64,000 nt of DNA from UBA1127 sp034422455 (GCA_034422455.1 DAOUJQ010000015.1:1-64000); one strand, 5' to 3'; positions 41,297-49,562 are shown, numbered from the stretch's first letter. The notes: generated by a model from the sequence alone, not told the origin. Numbers and translations are program-made.

Positions 41297-41971
41297 ATGA
41301 CAACGCGGGAAGCGGCCCAGGACACCTTGGTTGAACGCCTTTCCAGGGTCGACGCCTGCGCCGCCTCGGACGCCCTCGACCGACTTGGCATGAAGGGCTC
41401 GGTGATCGGCCTGCGGCCCCTCACGGTGACAGCGAAGATCTGCGGGCGCGTCGTCACGACGCGCATGAAGGCCTATGGAGGCGAGCGCTCCACACGCCAC
41501 CTCGGCGCGGCGGCCATCGAGGCGGCGAACCCCGGCGACGTTATCGTCATCGACCACCGAGGCCGCCTCGACTGCGCTGCCTGGGGCGGCATCCTCTCCA
41601 ACGGCGCCAAGGTGAGGGGCGTTTCGGGGGTCATAGTTGACGGGGCAGTCCGCGACGTGGACGAGAGCCGGGAGCTGGGGCTTCCCGTCTATGGACGCGC
41701 AGGCGTGCAGGTGACTGCCCGTACCCGCATCATCGAGGAGTCCTGCAACGAGCCTATCGAGATGTGCGGAGTCTGGGTGAAGCCCGGCGACCTGGTGATT
41801 GCGGACAGCAGCGGCGTCGTATTCATCTCGGCCGATCACGCCGAAGAGGTCGTGGCGGCCGCAGAGGACATTGCGGCCAGAGAGGCGCTCATGACCAAGG
41901 ACGTCTTGGCCGGCGTGCCCATCAGCCAGGTCATGGGGTCCAACTACGAGACAATGCTGGAAAGGAAATAG
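41297..41971 (+). CDS. RraA/LigK-type aldolase family protein 1
   Basis: 224 residues of the RraA-like fold that includes 4-carboxy-4-hydroxy-2-oxoadipate/4-hydroxy-4-methyl-2-oxoglutarate aldolase (LigK, ProA). The metal and substrate motif is present: AWGGILSNGAKVRG, then VDGAVRDVDES with the Arg-Asp pair. True RraA (ribonuclease regulator) also has this fold; linkage to LigJ- and LigB-type genes favours the aldolase. It is separated by 3 bases from the second copy. Confidence 0.82.
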   Translation: MTTREAAQDTLVERLSRVDACAASDALDRLGMKGSVIGLRPLTVTAKICGRVVTTRMKAYGGERSTRHLGAAAIEAANPGDVIVIDHRGRLDCAAWGGILSNGAKVRGVSGVIVDGAVRDVDESRELGLPVYGRAGVQVTARTRIIEESCNEPIEMCGVWVKPGDLVIADSSGVVFISADHAEEVVAAAEDIAAREALMTKDVLAGVPISQVMGSNYETMLERK

Positions 41972-41974
41972 TCC

Positions 41975-42631
41975 ATGGAGAAGGTCATAGAAGAGCTGAA
42001 CACGATGGGGACCACCGCCATCAGCGACGCTCTGGACAGGCTGGGCATCAACGGGCAAGCCGTCGGCATCATGCCCCTCGACCGAAGTTTCCGACTCGCG
42101 GGGCGCGCGTTTACGGTCAAGACGATTCCCGTCGACGCTGTGAAGCCGGGCAATGTGGGAGACTACATCGACGACGTGCCCGAGGGTTACGTGGTGGTCC
42201 TGGACAACGAGGGGAAGCCCAACGCCACCGTCTGGGGTGACATTCTGACGATCATGGCCCACCGCAACAAGGTGGCGGGCACGGTCATCCACGGCGTGTG
42301 CCGGGACGCCGCCCGAAGCCTGGAGTTGGGCTATCCCATCTTCAGCCGGGGCAACACCATGCGGACCGGCAAGGACCGGGTGGAGTGCGTCGGCATCAAC
42401 GAGTCCTGCTCGCTTGGCGAGGTGCATGTCAACCCGGGCGACGTGCTCATCGGTGACGCTGACGGCATCGTCGTGGTCCCGCAGGAGCGGGTTGAGGAAG
42501 TGCTGACCGCAAGCCGCGAGATCGAGGAGGCGGAAGAGAACATTCGGCAGGAGATAGCCAAGGGCGGTAGGCTGGACGAGGCAAGGGCCAAGTTCCGCTA
42601 CCACGCTCTCCAGACGAGGCAGGACAGCTAG
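41975..42631 (+). CDS. RraA/LigK-type aldolase family protein 2
   Basis: A 218-residue paralogue: SDALDRLGINGQAVG, VWGDILTIMAHRNKVAG, HGVCRDAARSLELG (Arg-Asp pair kept). Start ATG 41975 with AAGGAAA overlapping the previous stop region. Either the two subunits form a hetero-oligomer or they act on different hydroxy-oxo-dioic acids; the sequence does not decide. Confidence 0.82.
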   Translation: MEKVIEELNTMGTTAISDALDRLGINGQAVGIMPLDRSFRLAGRAFTVKTIPVDAVKPGNVGDYIDDVPEGYVVVLDNEGKPNATVWGDILTIMAHRNKVAGTVIHGVCRDAARSLELGYPIFSRGNTMRTGKDRVECVGINESCSLGEVHVNPGDVLIGDADGIVVVPQERVEEVLTASREIEEAEENIRQEIAKGGRLDEARAKFRYHALQTRQDS

Positions 42632-42705
42632 CAGCAACCTGGCTCCAGTTACCAGATCGCGGTGATCTGGCGGGCCCCATGGGGGCCTCCAACCTCCGTT
42701 ACAGC

Positions 42706-42741
42706 AAGAGACCAGACCGTGCGCAGACATGGTCTGGTCTT
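42706..42741 (+). terminator. terminator hairpin after the aldolase pair
   Basis: Stem AAGAGACCAGACC / GGTCTGGTCTT with a 12-base loop. It ends 20 bases before the metalloprotease start codon, so it may alternatively be in that gene's leader. Confidence 0.5.
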
Positions 42742-42760
42742 GCTGCTTGGGAAGGTGTTC

Positions 42761-44116
42761 ATGCAGGTGAACAGAAGGCGCGGCCTTAGAGTTCTGCTAA
42801 ACGGCACGGTGCTGGGCTTTGTGGTGATGCTTGGACTATTGGCCCTCACCACATTCCTGCTGTTCACCGTCCGCAGCGATCTGGACCTTGCCGTCCTTGA
42901 CGACCGGGAGGCAGCCGCCGAGATCAATAGGCAGGAGAGCGCTCGGCGGGCCTTGGAAGCGAATTTGGCGTTGCTGCAGCAAACGCAGGCGGCCCTCCAG
43001 GCGCAAGTGGAAGAGGCGAAGGTGGCGAGGGGCGTAGCGGAGGAAGCGGTACAGCGCGAGACGATTGTCCGTACAGCCGCGGAACAGGAGAGTATCAGGC
43101 AGGAGCAGGCGAAGCTCGAGGCCCAGAAGGCGACGGCGGAGGAGCGCCAACTGCGCGAGGACGCGGAGATGGCGCTGGAGGAGCAAAAGGAAGCGGTCAC
43201 TGCCGCAAACCAGGTTGCCACTAGTGAACGGCTTGCCAAACAGAGTCTGCAGCACCGGCTGAACAGGACCCAAGAACAGGCACAAGTGGACGTTGCCCGG
43301 GAGCAAGCCAATGCGCAACTGCTCTTGCTCGGCATAGCCAATGGATCGCTCGCATACAGCACAGAGCCCCTGCCGGACTACGCCGCGGATGGCGTTGCTG
43401 AAGCCGTTGACGAAACGACGATGGCGCTGAACGAGTGGAACGCCCAGGGATTCTCGGTCAGCATGGCCGGCGATGGGCAGGAAGCGGACCTGACGATCGG
43501 ATGGATCAAGGACGCCGGTGGACACTCGGACACTCCGGTGGGCCGGGGCAGCCGCATCGAGGTCCCGCTTGGCGCAACGAACTGCCTTGGCAACTGGGCG
43601 CCGTACGACGGCGAGACGGTGCGCCGCCTCTTGTGGCACGAAATTGGCCACGCCTTCGGCTACGCTGACAGCGATGACGAGAACAACGTCATGTACGACG
43701 ATCTGGAGACGCGGTTTGCCGTGGGCCACACGGTGGAGCTGATCGTGGCTCCGGGCGCCAATGCCATTCACACGATACCCCTCTGCGGCGAAGGCACCTT
43801 CACCTATGAGTTTGAAGCCCCGCCGACCGGAAACTCCTACCAGATTTCCGTCCTCCGGCCCGACGTCGCCCCCGCGGACTACTTTGACTTGGCCAGCACT
43901 TATCCGGGCTGCAGCAGCGCGTTGGAGCTCTATACCAATCAGTGCACGGTCGCCGATGGCGCCAAGCTGTTGCTCTACAGCCAGACGGCCATTCTCCGCG
44001 TTACTGGCACCATCACCAAGGATATGGAACTGCCGGAAATAGACATGGAGTGGGACCCGGCCGCCTTCCAGTACAATGACGCAGCCCTGGAGGCGTTCGG
44101 GGAGCTCTTCAGCTAG
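42761..44116 (+). CDS. membrane-anchored coiled-coil metzincin-type metalloprotease
   Basis: 451 residues: a short basic N-terminus, one membrane helix (about 10-36), a coiled coil of about 150 residues rich in Glu/Ala/Gln (about 38-190), then a matrixin-like catalytic domain. The zinc motif is H293-E294-I-G-H297-x2-G300-x2-D303 (HEIGHAFGYAD), followed by a Met-turn candidate M311 (ENNVMYDD). Asp replaces the usual third His, as in snapalysin-type metzincins. The C-terminal 130 residues form a beta-rich domain with three cysteines. The enzyme should face outside, held away from the membrane by the coiled coil. Its substrate is unknown. Confidence 0.75.
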   Translation: MQVNRRRGLRVLLNGTVLGFVVMLGLLALTTFLLFTVRSDLDLAVLDDREAAAEINRQESARRALEANLALLQQTQAALQAQVEEAKVARGVAEEAVQRETIVRTAAEQESIRQEQAKLEAQKATAEERQLREDAEMALEEQKEAVTAANQVATSERLAKQSLQHRLNRTQEQAQVDVAREQANAQLLLLGIANGSLAYSTEPLPDYAADGVAEAVDETTMALNEWNAQGFSVSMAGDGQEADLTIGWIKDAGGHSDTPVGRGSRIEVPLGATNCLGNWAPYDGETVRRLLWHEIGHAFGYADSDDENNVMYDDLETRFAVGHTVELIVAPGANAIHTIPLCGEGTFTYEFEAPPTGNSYQISVLRPDVAPADYFDLASTYPGCSSALELYTNQCTVADGAKLLLYSQTAILRVTGTITKDMELPEIDMEWDPAAFQYNDAALEAFGELFS

Positions 44117-44160
44117 GGGTCTGGCAGCAGCCAATTGGCGGCGATGAGCGGGAAGCAACG

Positions 44161-44188
44161 GAGGGGCGGCCCAGGCGGGCCGCCCCTC
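44161..44188. terminator. bidirectional terminator hairpin
   Basis: A GC-rich stem GAGGGGCGGCCC / GGGCCGCCCCTC with a 4-base loop, between the convergent genes ending at 44116 and 44214. Confidence 0.7.
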
Positions 44189-44213
44189 TCCCTTTCGCCA
44201 AGCAGCGCCGCGG

Positions 44214-44633
44214 CTAGTCCGGCGCGGTGCCCACCCAGCCGGCCTCCGAGAGGTCGACGGTGACGCCGTCGGGCCCGGTGAACTTGACTTCGACGTTGCC
44301 GTGGCGCGGCAGCTCGGCGTTCTCCGTCGTGATGCTGCTCGGGCGATGCACGGCGCCCGCGGCCAGGATCTGCTCCTCCGCCTCGGCCATGGCGTCCACC
44401 TCAAAGCCGAAGTGGTGGATGCCGGTGTAGCGCGGCCCGTCCTCGGTCGTGGCGGAGTCGTCGTCCTTGAAGCGGAGGATGGCGACGTTGATGTAGCCGT
44501 CCGTCAGGTAGTAGCCCTCGGCGGCGACCGAGTTGACGACGCCCGCCTCGCGCAGGCCGAGCCCGTCCTTGTAGAACTTGGCGGTGGCCTCCGGGTCCTG
44601 GGTCGCGATTGCGATGTGCTTGATCCTCGGCAT
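44214..44633 (-). CDS. VOC family protein (tandem copy 1)
   Basis: 139 residues, vicinal oxygen chelate fold: RIKHIAIATQDPEATAKFYKDGLGL at the start, HHFGFEVDAM in the middle and a C-terminal EVKFTGPDGVTVDLSEAGW. H7 and the mid-protein His/Glu are candidate metal ligands. It is a clear tandem duplicate of the next gene. Possibly a methylmalonyl-CoA-epimerase or extradiol-type enzyme; not resolved. Confidence 0.82.
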   Translation of the reverse strand: MPRIKHIAIATQDPEATAKFYKDGLGLREAGVVNSVAAEGYYLTDGYINVAILRFKDDDSATTEDGPRYTGIHHFGFEVDAMAEAEEQILAAGAVHRPSSITTENAELPRHGNVEVKFTGPDGVTVDLSEAGWVGTAPD

Positions 44634-44677
44634 GACGATCTCCTCTCTCGGCGCTCTCTGCTTGCCCTAGGGGCCCG

Positions 44678-45094
44678 CTAGTCCTCCGGGTCCGACGTCC
44701 CCAGCCAGCCCGTCTCCGACAGGTCGACGGTCACGCCGTCGGGGCCCGAGAACTTCACCTCGACGTTGCCCCTGGCCTTCATCTCCTCGGTGCCGGGGTA
44801 GGGGCGGTGGACGGCGCCGGCCGCCTCGATGCGCGCGCGGGCCTCGTCCATGTCGTCCACCTGCAGCCCGAAGTGGTGGACGCCCGTCCAGCGGTGGATG
44901 CCCTCTGTGGTCGCGGGGTCCTCGCCCTTCCACTTCAGGACGGCCAGGTTCACGTGGCCGTCGCTCAGGTAGTAGCCCTCGGCTGTGGAGGAGTTGACTT
45001 TCCCCACCTCCCTGAGGCCGAGGCCCTCCTTGTAGAACTTCGCCGTGGCCTCCGGGTCCGCGGTGGCCAGCGCAATGTGCCGAATCCGTGCCAT
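44678..45094 (-). CDS. VOC family protein (tandem copy 2)
   Basis: 138 residues, highly similar to the gene at 44214 (RIRHIALATADPEATAKFYKEGLGLRE, EVKFSGPDGVTVDLSETGW). ATG at 45094 follows GGAGGTGTCGC. The open frame continues for another 500 bases upstream, antisense to the nitroreductase-like gene, and this extension is not coding. Confidence 0.82.
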   Translation of the reverse strand: MARIRHIALATADPEATAKFYKEGLGLREVGKVNSSTAEGYYLSDGHVNLAVLKWKGEDPATTEGIHRWTGVHHFGLQVDDMDEARARIEAAGAVHRPYPGTEEMKARGNVEVKFSGPDGVTVDLSETGWLGTSDPED

Positions 45095-45226
45095 GCGACA
45101 CCTCCTCCGGGGGGTTGGGGGATTGTCCGTAGTGTAGTGAGCGCCCCTTGGCTCGTCAACGCGCGGCAATAGACAACCGCAGTCATCGCGAATAGAGTGA
45201 CCGCACCTCACCCAGGAGGCACAGCG

Positions 45227-45595
45227 ATGGACGACGCAGTCCGCCAGGCGCTGGAAGTCGACCGGAACGTGGACATCACCACCACCGGCCGCAGGACGGG
45301 CGAGCCCCGCCGCATCGAGATATGGCACCACCTCGTGGATGGTAACGTGTATATCACGGGCCTGCCGGGCTCCCGGTCGTGGTACGCCAACATGCTGGCC
45401 AACCCGGACGTGACCTTCCACGTCAAGGAGAGCATCCAGCGCGACATCCCCTCGAGGGCCGTGCCCATCACCGACCCCAACGCCCGGCGCGACATCTTCG
45501 CGAAGATGAAGGCGGCTGAGGGACGACTCTCGCACCTCGACATCGAGCGCTGGGTGACCGAGAGCCCCCTGGTCCGCGTGGACTTCCAGACTTAA
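45227..45595 (+). CDS. deazaflavin (F420)-dependent nitroreductase-like protein
   Basis: 122 residues of the Ddn-type split-barrel family: VDITTTGRRTGEPRRIEIWHHLVDGN, ITGLPGSRSWYANMLANPDVTFHVK. In mycobacteria such proteins bind F420; here the cofactor is inferred. ATG at 45227 follows AGGAGG, with a divergent promoter region shared with the VOC pair. Confidence 0.8.
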   Translation: MDDAVRQALEVDRNVDITTTGRRTGEPRRIEIWHHLVDGNVYITGLPGSRSWYANMLANPDVTFHVKESIQRDIPSRAVPITDPNARRDIFAKMKAAEGRLSHLDIERWVTESPLVRVDFQT

Positions 45596-45614
45596 CAACA
45601 GTCACCCCGGCGGC

Positions 45615-46364
45615 CTAGATCGCCAGGTAGCCGCCGTCGATCACCAGCTCCGTGCCGGTGATGTAGGACGCCTCGTCCGAGGCGAGGAAGAGCACGCCCG
45701 CCGCCACCTCATCCACCTCGCCGATGCGTCCCATCGGGATCTTCTCCGTGACCAGGTACTCCACCCGCTCGGGCGTGCGCACCGTCCGCTGCATCGGCGG
45801 CATGATGCCGGGATGGACCGAGTTCACTCGGATGCCCTGCTTCGCGTTCTGCACCGCCGCCGACTTGGTCATGATGCGGACCGCAGCCTTGGATGCGCTG
45901 TAGCCCATGTGCGTCCCCTCCATGCCCACGAACCCCGCGATGGACGAGACGTTGATGATGGAGCCCCTTCCCGCCTTGCGCATCTCAGGGATCACGGTCT
46001 TCATGCCGAGGAAGACGCCCCTTGCGTTGACGGCCATGACCTCGTCCCACGGCTCCGTGTCCAGCAGGTGCGGCTCGTGGGCGCCGTCGACGCCGGCGTT
46101 GTTCACGAGGATGTCGATGCCGCCATACTGAGCGACGACGGCGGCGACCGCATCCGCCCAGTTCTCCTCGCTGGCGACGTCCAGCCGCAGGAAGAAAGCC
46201 TCGCCGCCTTCAGCCGTTATCCCGGCCACGACAGCCTCGGCCTCCTCTGCCGAGATGTCGGCGACGGCGACCCTGGCGCCCTCCTGTGCGAAGAGCCTGG
46301 CCTCGCTCGCGCCCATGCCTCGCGCGGCGCCGGTAATAAGCGCTACCTTGCCTTCAAGCCGCAT
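45615..46364 (-). CDS. short-chain dehydrogenase/reductase
   Basis: A 249-residue classical SDR: NAD(P) motif TGAARGMG (residues 11-18), NNAGVDG, catalytic Ser in INVSSIAG, catalytic YSASK, and C-terminal YITGTELVIDGGY. An acidic residue after the second strand (VADIS) suggests NAD preference. ATG at 46364; an upstream in-frame extension of 36 codons lacks SDR features. Substrate unknown. Confidence 0.9.
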   Translation of the reverse strand: MRLEGKVALITGAARGMGASEARLFAQEGARVAVADISAEEAEAVVAGITAEGGEAFFLRLDVASEENWADAVAAVVAQYGGIDILVNNAGVDGAHEPHLLDTEPWDEVMAVNARGVFLGMKTVIPEMRKAGRGSIINVSSIAGFVGMEGTHMGYSASKAAVRIMTKSAAVQNAKQGIRVNSVHPGIMPPMQRTVRTPERVEYLVTEKIPMGRIGEVDEVAAGVLFLASDEASYITGTELVIDGGYLAI

Positions 46365-46489
46365 GACTCCCCCCGTTGCCCTTCGAGTGTTGCGCCAGTA
46401 TAGCTGCAGGGGAGCCTCACCGTCTTGCCATGCGCAACGCTCCCGCATAGACTGCATCCGCGCCCAGCACACCCAAAGGGGGTATTGTC

Positions 46490-48502
46490 ATGAACACTGA
46501 AGTCCGCCTGGACCTGAACCGCCACGTGAACTTTGCCGACGGCCACTCGTTCGGCGACGTAGGCCCGTACGAGCGGCTGGTGGGCACCGTCCACTTCGCG
46601 CTGGACCCCGACGATCCGGCCAACGGCAACGTGGTCGACCTGCCGCTGGCCCCGCGCAACGACCGGGGGCTGGTGGAGTTCAGCGCCGACCTGGACATCC
46701 TGAAGCCGGTGGACCTGAGCAAGGGCAACCGGCGTATCCTCTACGACGTCAACAACCGGGGTAACAGGACGGCGCTTTCGAGCTTCAACGACTCGCCGCG
46801 AGGGCCGGACCCCAAGACGCTGGCGGACGCGGGCAACGGCTACCTGATGCGCAAGGGCTACACCGTCGTCTTCTCCGGCTGGCAGGGCGACCTGCTGCCC
46901 GTCGACGGCCTGATCACATGCGACCTGCCCGAGGCGCTGGAGAGCGGCAAGCCGGTGGAGGGCGTCGTGCGGCAGGAGTTCATCGCCAACGACCCCGGCG
47001 TGCTCTCCATCCCACTGAGCGGCCACAAGGCCATCCGGTCCTACGAGCCGACGGACCCGGACAGCGCCACGCTCACCCGCCGCGAGCTGGAGCTCGACAC
47101 GCGCGAGGACATCCCCCGCGACGAGTGGAGCTTTGCGAGCATTGGGCCGGACATGACGGGCAACATCAAGGTGATGCCGTCCAAGACGCACCTGTACATG
47201 AAGAACGGCTTCCAGCCGGGCCACATCTACGAGCTGATCTACGCAACCAAGGGCTCGCGGGTGATGGGGCTGGGCCTCGTAGGCGTCCGCGACCTGCTCT
47301 CCTTCCTGCGCTACGACGACGAGGACGCCGAAGGCGCCGCCAACCCGCTCGCGGGCTCGGTGGACAAGGTGTACACCTACGGCCAGTCGCTCTCGTCGCG
47401 GGTGGTGCGGCAGTTCATCTACGACGGCTACAACGTCGACCCGTCCGGCCGCCGCGTCTTCGACGCCGTGTACCCGCACGTATCGGGCGGCGGTCGCGTC
47501 TTCCTCAACATCCGGTTCGCGCAGGTGGGCCGCTACCCGCGGCAGCACGAGGAGCACCAGTGGCCGTCGGAGTGGTACCCGTTCGCCTACTCGGCGGTGC
47601 CGGACCCGTTCACGGAGGAGGTGGACGCCGTCCTGAAGCGGCCGGAGAGCGACCCGCTGGTGGTGCACACACACACCAACACGGAGTACTGGCAGCGGCA
47701 CGCGTCGCTGGGGCACACGGACCCGCGCAACGGCGACGACCTGGAGTTCCCCGACAACGTACGGATGTACGTCATAGCCAGCGCGCAGCACGGCGGCGCG
47801 GGACTGGGCGAGGGCGACTACACCCAGCAGGCGAACAACCCGATGTCCAACGGGCCGACGCTGCGGGCCGCGCTGGAGAACATGGACCTCTGGGCCACCG
47901 ACGGCACGCCGCCGCCGGACAGCCTTGTGCCGCGCCGGACCGACGGCACGCTGGAGTGGTGGGAGGACGTCATAGGCAACTACCCGGTCATCCCGGGGTT
48001 CAACCTGCCGCCAGCCCCAAGCCGCCTGCCCAAGTACGACTACGGCCCGGACTTCGAGAGGGGGCACATCTCCGCCCACCCGCCGCAGCCGGTGCCGGGG
48101 CAGGAGTACCACCTGCAGCTGCCCGTGGTGGACGGGGACGGCAACGACATCGCCGGAATCCGGACGCCGGAGATCCAGGCGCCCGTGGGCACGCACACCG
48201 GCTGGAGCCTGCGCAAGGAGGGCGTCGGCACGGGCGACTTCTTCTCGCTGTCCGGCAGCTTCGTGCCCTTCGCGCGCACCAAGGCCGAGCGGGATGCGGC
48301 GGGCGACCCCCGGCCGTCGATCGAGGAGCGGTACGGCAGCCACGAGGAGTACGTGCAGCGCATCAAGGACGCGGCGGACGCGCTGGTGGGCGATCGGCTG
48401 CTGCTGCAGGAGGACGCGGACCGGTACGTCGCGGCGGCGAACAAGCGGAACCCGCTGGATCCGGACATGGCGCTGGCGCCGCTGGTGCTGGGGGTGGACT
48501 AG
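46490..48502 (+). CDS. large alpha/beta-hydrolase-domain protein (Abhydrolase_10-like)
   Basis: 670 residues resembling the uncharacterised alpha/beta hydrolase family with an N-terminal beta-rich half (YDVNNRGNRTALSSFND, GYTVVFSGWQGDLLP) and a nucleophile-elbow-like YGQSLSSRVVRQFIYDGYN in the second half, followed by VYPHVSGGGR. Family members occur in degraders and some cleave esters, but no activity is established. ATG follows AAAGGGGG. It ends at the edge of repeat block B. Confidence 0.78.
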   Translation: MNTEVRLDLNRHVNFADGHSFGDVGPYERLVGTVHFALDPDDPANGNVVDLPLAPRNDRGLVEFSADLDILKPVDLSKGNRRILYDVNNRGNRTALSSFNDSPRGPDPKTLADAGNGYLMRKGYTVVFSGWQGDLLPVDGLITCDLPEALESGKPVEGVVRQEFIANDPGVLSIPLSGHKAIRSYEPTDPDSATLTRRELELDTREDIPRDEWSFASIGPDMTGNIKVMPSKTHLYMKNGFQPGHIYELIYATKGSRVMGLGLVGVRDLLSFLRYDDEDAEGAANPLAGSVDKVYTYGQSLSSRVVRQFIYDGYNVDPSGRRVFDAVYPHVSGGGRVFLNIRFAQVGRYPRQHEEHQWPSEWYPFAYSAVPDPFTEEVDAVLKRPESDPLVVHTHTNTEYWQRHASLGHTDPRNGDDLEFPDNVRMYVIASAQHGGAGLGEGDYTQQANNPMSNGPTLRAALENMDLWATDGTPPPDSLVPRRTDGTLEWWEDVIGNYPVIPGFNLPPAPSRLPKYDYGPDFERGHISAHPPQPVPGQEYHLQLPVVDGDGNDIAGIRTPEIQAPVGTHTGWSLRKEGVGTGDFFSLSGSFVPFARTKAERDAAGDPRPSIEERYGSHEEYVQRIKDAADALVGDRLLLQEDADRYVAAANKRNPLDPDMALAPLVLGVD

Positions 48503-48624
48503 CTGAACCCTCCCGCACCTCGTGCGCTCGTGAGTCCGCCCTTCGACGGGGGTCAGGGCGGACGGATCCGCGCGGTGCAACAAACTGATTGTTAGCAATT
48601 TTCGTCGTCCTCGTATCTGGAGAG

Positions 48625-48708
48625 GAATTGATTTGTTTTTCGCTTTGTAGCTGGTTTGGCATGTTGCAGCTACAAAGCGAAAAATTTTTCATCCAGCGGA
48701 GACAATTC
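48625..48708 (-). repeat. 84-bp hairpin element, copy B1
   Basis: Termini GAATTG (48625-48630) and CAATTC (48703-48708). The interior is a perfect stem TTTTCGCTTTGTAGCT / AGCTACAAAGCGAAAA around a 15-base core GGTTTGGCATGTTGC. Counterpart of A3. Confidence 0.75.
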
Positions 48709-49004
48709 CCTCTCGCCGGACACCGAAACGCCTCCGTCCCTCCATGCGGGCCATGCCGCCAACGAAAATGTTGGTCTTGCTGACGGAATGGAGACCGGCG
48801 ATGTTCCGGTTGCCTCGGATGATTGCTACCACCATGAGAGGACGGTAGCGGAGGTGGAGGCGCGGGGGCAACGGGGCGGTGGCAGGGGTATGGCCGCCCC
48901 CTGTCCGGATACCGACCCCGCGGGGGGACCATTCGCCGGTATGGAAGGTTTGGGGTCAGGGGGGTGTGCGGGGCCGAAGTGTTTCCTCGTCCGGCGCAGC
49001 TGCG

Positions 49005-49088
49005 GGGATTCGTCTTGCTTTTCGTGTTGAAGCTGAGTTGGCACGTTGCAGATACAAGACGGATATTCACCGAGGGGAAGCGAATCCC
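49005..49088 (-). repeat. 84-bp hairpin element, copy B2
   Basis: Termini GGGATTCG (49005-49012) and CGAATCCC (49081-49088), with the core GAGTTGGCACGTTGCAGAT. Counterpart of A2 in reverse orientation. Confidence 0.75.
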
Positions 49089-49090
49089 GG

Positions 49091-49116
49091 CCCTTCGACA
49101 GGCTCAGGGCGAGCGG
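49091..49116. repeat. CCCTTCGACAGGCTCAGGGC repeat, copy 1
   Basis: A short dispersed repeat with a CCCT/AGGG hairpin. Related copies lie at 49468-49493 and 52016-52041. Confidence 0.65.
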
Positions 49117-49257
49117 CCGCGGGGCGGTTGTGGCGGCGGTGCATGGGGTGAGGGTAGGGGAGGGGACGGCGTTCGCGCGAGGGGGTGGTGGCAGGGGGCT
49201 TGTTCTTCTGCCTGTTGCGTGGTGGGGGGTGCCCCTCCCCGCTGCCGCCCCTCTGGG

Positions 49258-49275
49258 TTCCTGCCTGCGCAGGAA
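49258..49275. repeat. 18-bp TTCCTGCCTGCGCAGGAA palindrome, copy 2
   Basis: Reverse complement of 4696-4713 and, like it, next to CCTCTGGG. Confidence 0.7.
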
Positions 49276-49327
49276 CGACGGAAAGGGGGTTGGGGTGAGC
49301 GAGCGTCGTTGGGCGCGGGGTTTCTGG

Positions 49328-49347
49328 ATACCGGCAGGCGCCGGTAT
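49328..49347. repeat. 20-bp ATACCGG near-palindrome, copy 3
   Basis: ATACCGGCAGGCGCCGGTAT, a variant of the copies at 4623 and 5208 in reverse orientation (preceded by CTGG). Confidence 0.7.
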
Positions 49348-49450
49348 GAGGGGCGGAATGGACGCCGTGGGAGACAGAGGCGGGCGACCACAAGGGTCGC
49401 CCCTACGGGATCGGCGGAGAGAGTTCCCCGCTCGGTCCCGCCCCTCTGGG

Positions 49451-49467
49451 TTCCCGCCTGCGCGGGA
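49451..49467. repeat. TTCCCGCCTGCGCGGGA palindrome, copy 3
   Basis: A compensated variant of the 18-bp palindrome, again preceded by CCTCTGGG. The matched C/G changes in both arms suggest selection on pairing. Confidence 0.6.
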
Positions 49468-49493
49468 CCCTTCGACAAGCTCAGGGCAATCGG
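49468..49493. repeat. CCCTTCGACAAGCTCAGGGC repeat, copy 2
   Basis: Directly abuts the palindrome at 49451. Shares 19 of 20 core bases with copy 1. Confidence 0.65.
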
Positions 49494-49510
49494 ATGTGTA
49501 TGACAAAGGA

Positions 49511-49540
49511 AAGGGCCTCTCCGGTGAAGGAGAGGCCCTT
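49511..49540 (-). terminator. terminator of the second extradiol dioxygenase gene
   Basis: Perfect 12-bp stem AAGGGCCTCTCC / GGAGAGGCCCTT, 6-base loop. On the minus strand it is followed by TCCTTTGTC. Confidence 0.7.
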
Positions 49541-49562
49541 CTCTATGCCCTGTTGGTTGGGG

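Larger units (their letters stand above)
48503..49562. repeat. non-coding repeat block B
   Basis: About 1 kb without a gene, resembling block A (4389-5676) in reverse orientation. It holds two 84-bp hairpin elements (48625, 49005), an ATACCGG near-palindrome (49328), two TTCC(T/C)GCCTGCGC palindromes and two CCCTTCGACA.GCTCAGGGC repeats. It ends with the terminator of the dioxygenase gene at 49563. Confidence 0.75.

Noticed and set aside
46343..48598. A 751-codon open frame on the minus strand opposite the alpha/beta hydrolase gene
   Set aside because: It is highly Arg/Val/His-biased, has no recognisable domain, and is a consequence of GC-rich third positions in the plus-strand gene, which has clear family motifs and a ribosome site.
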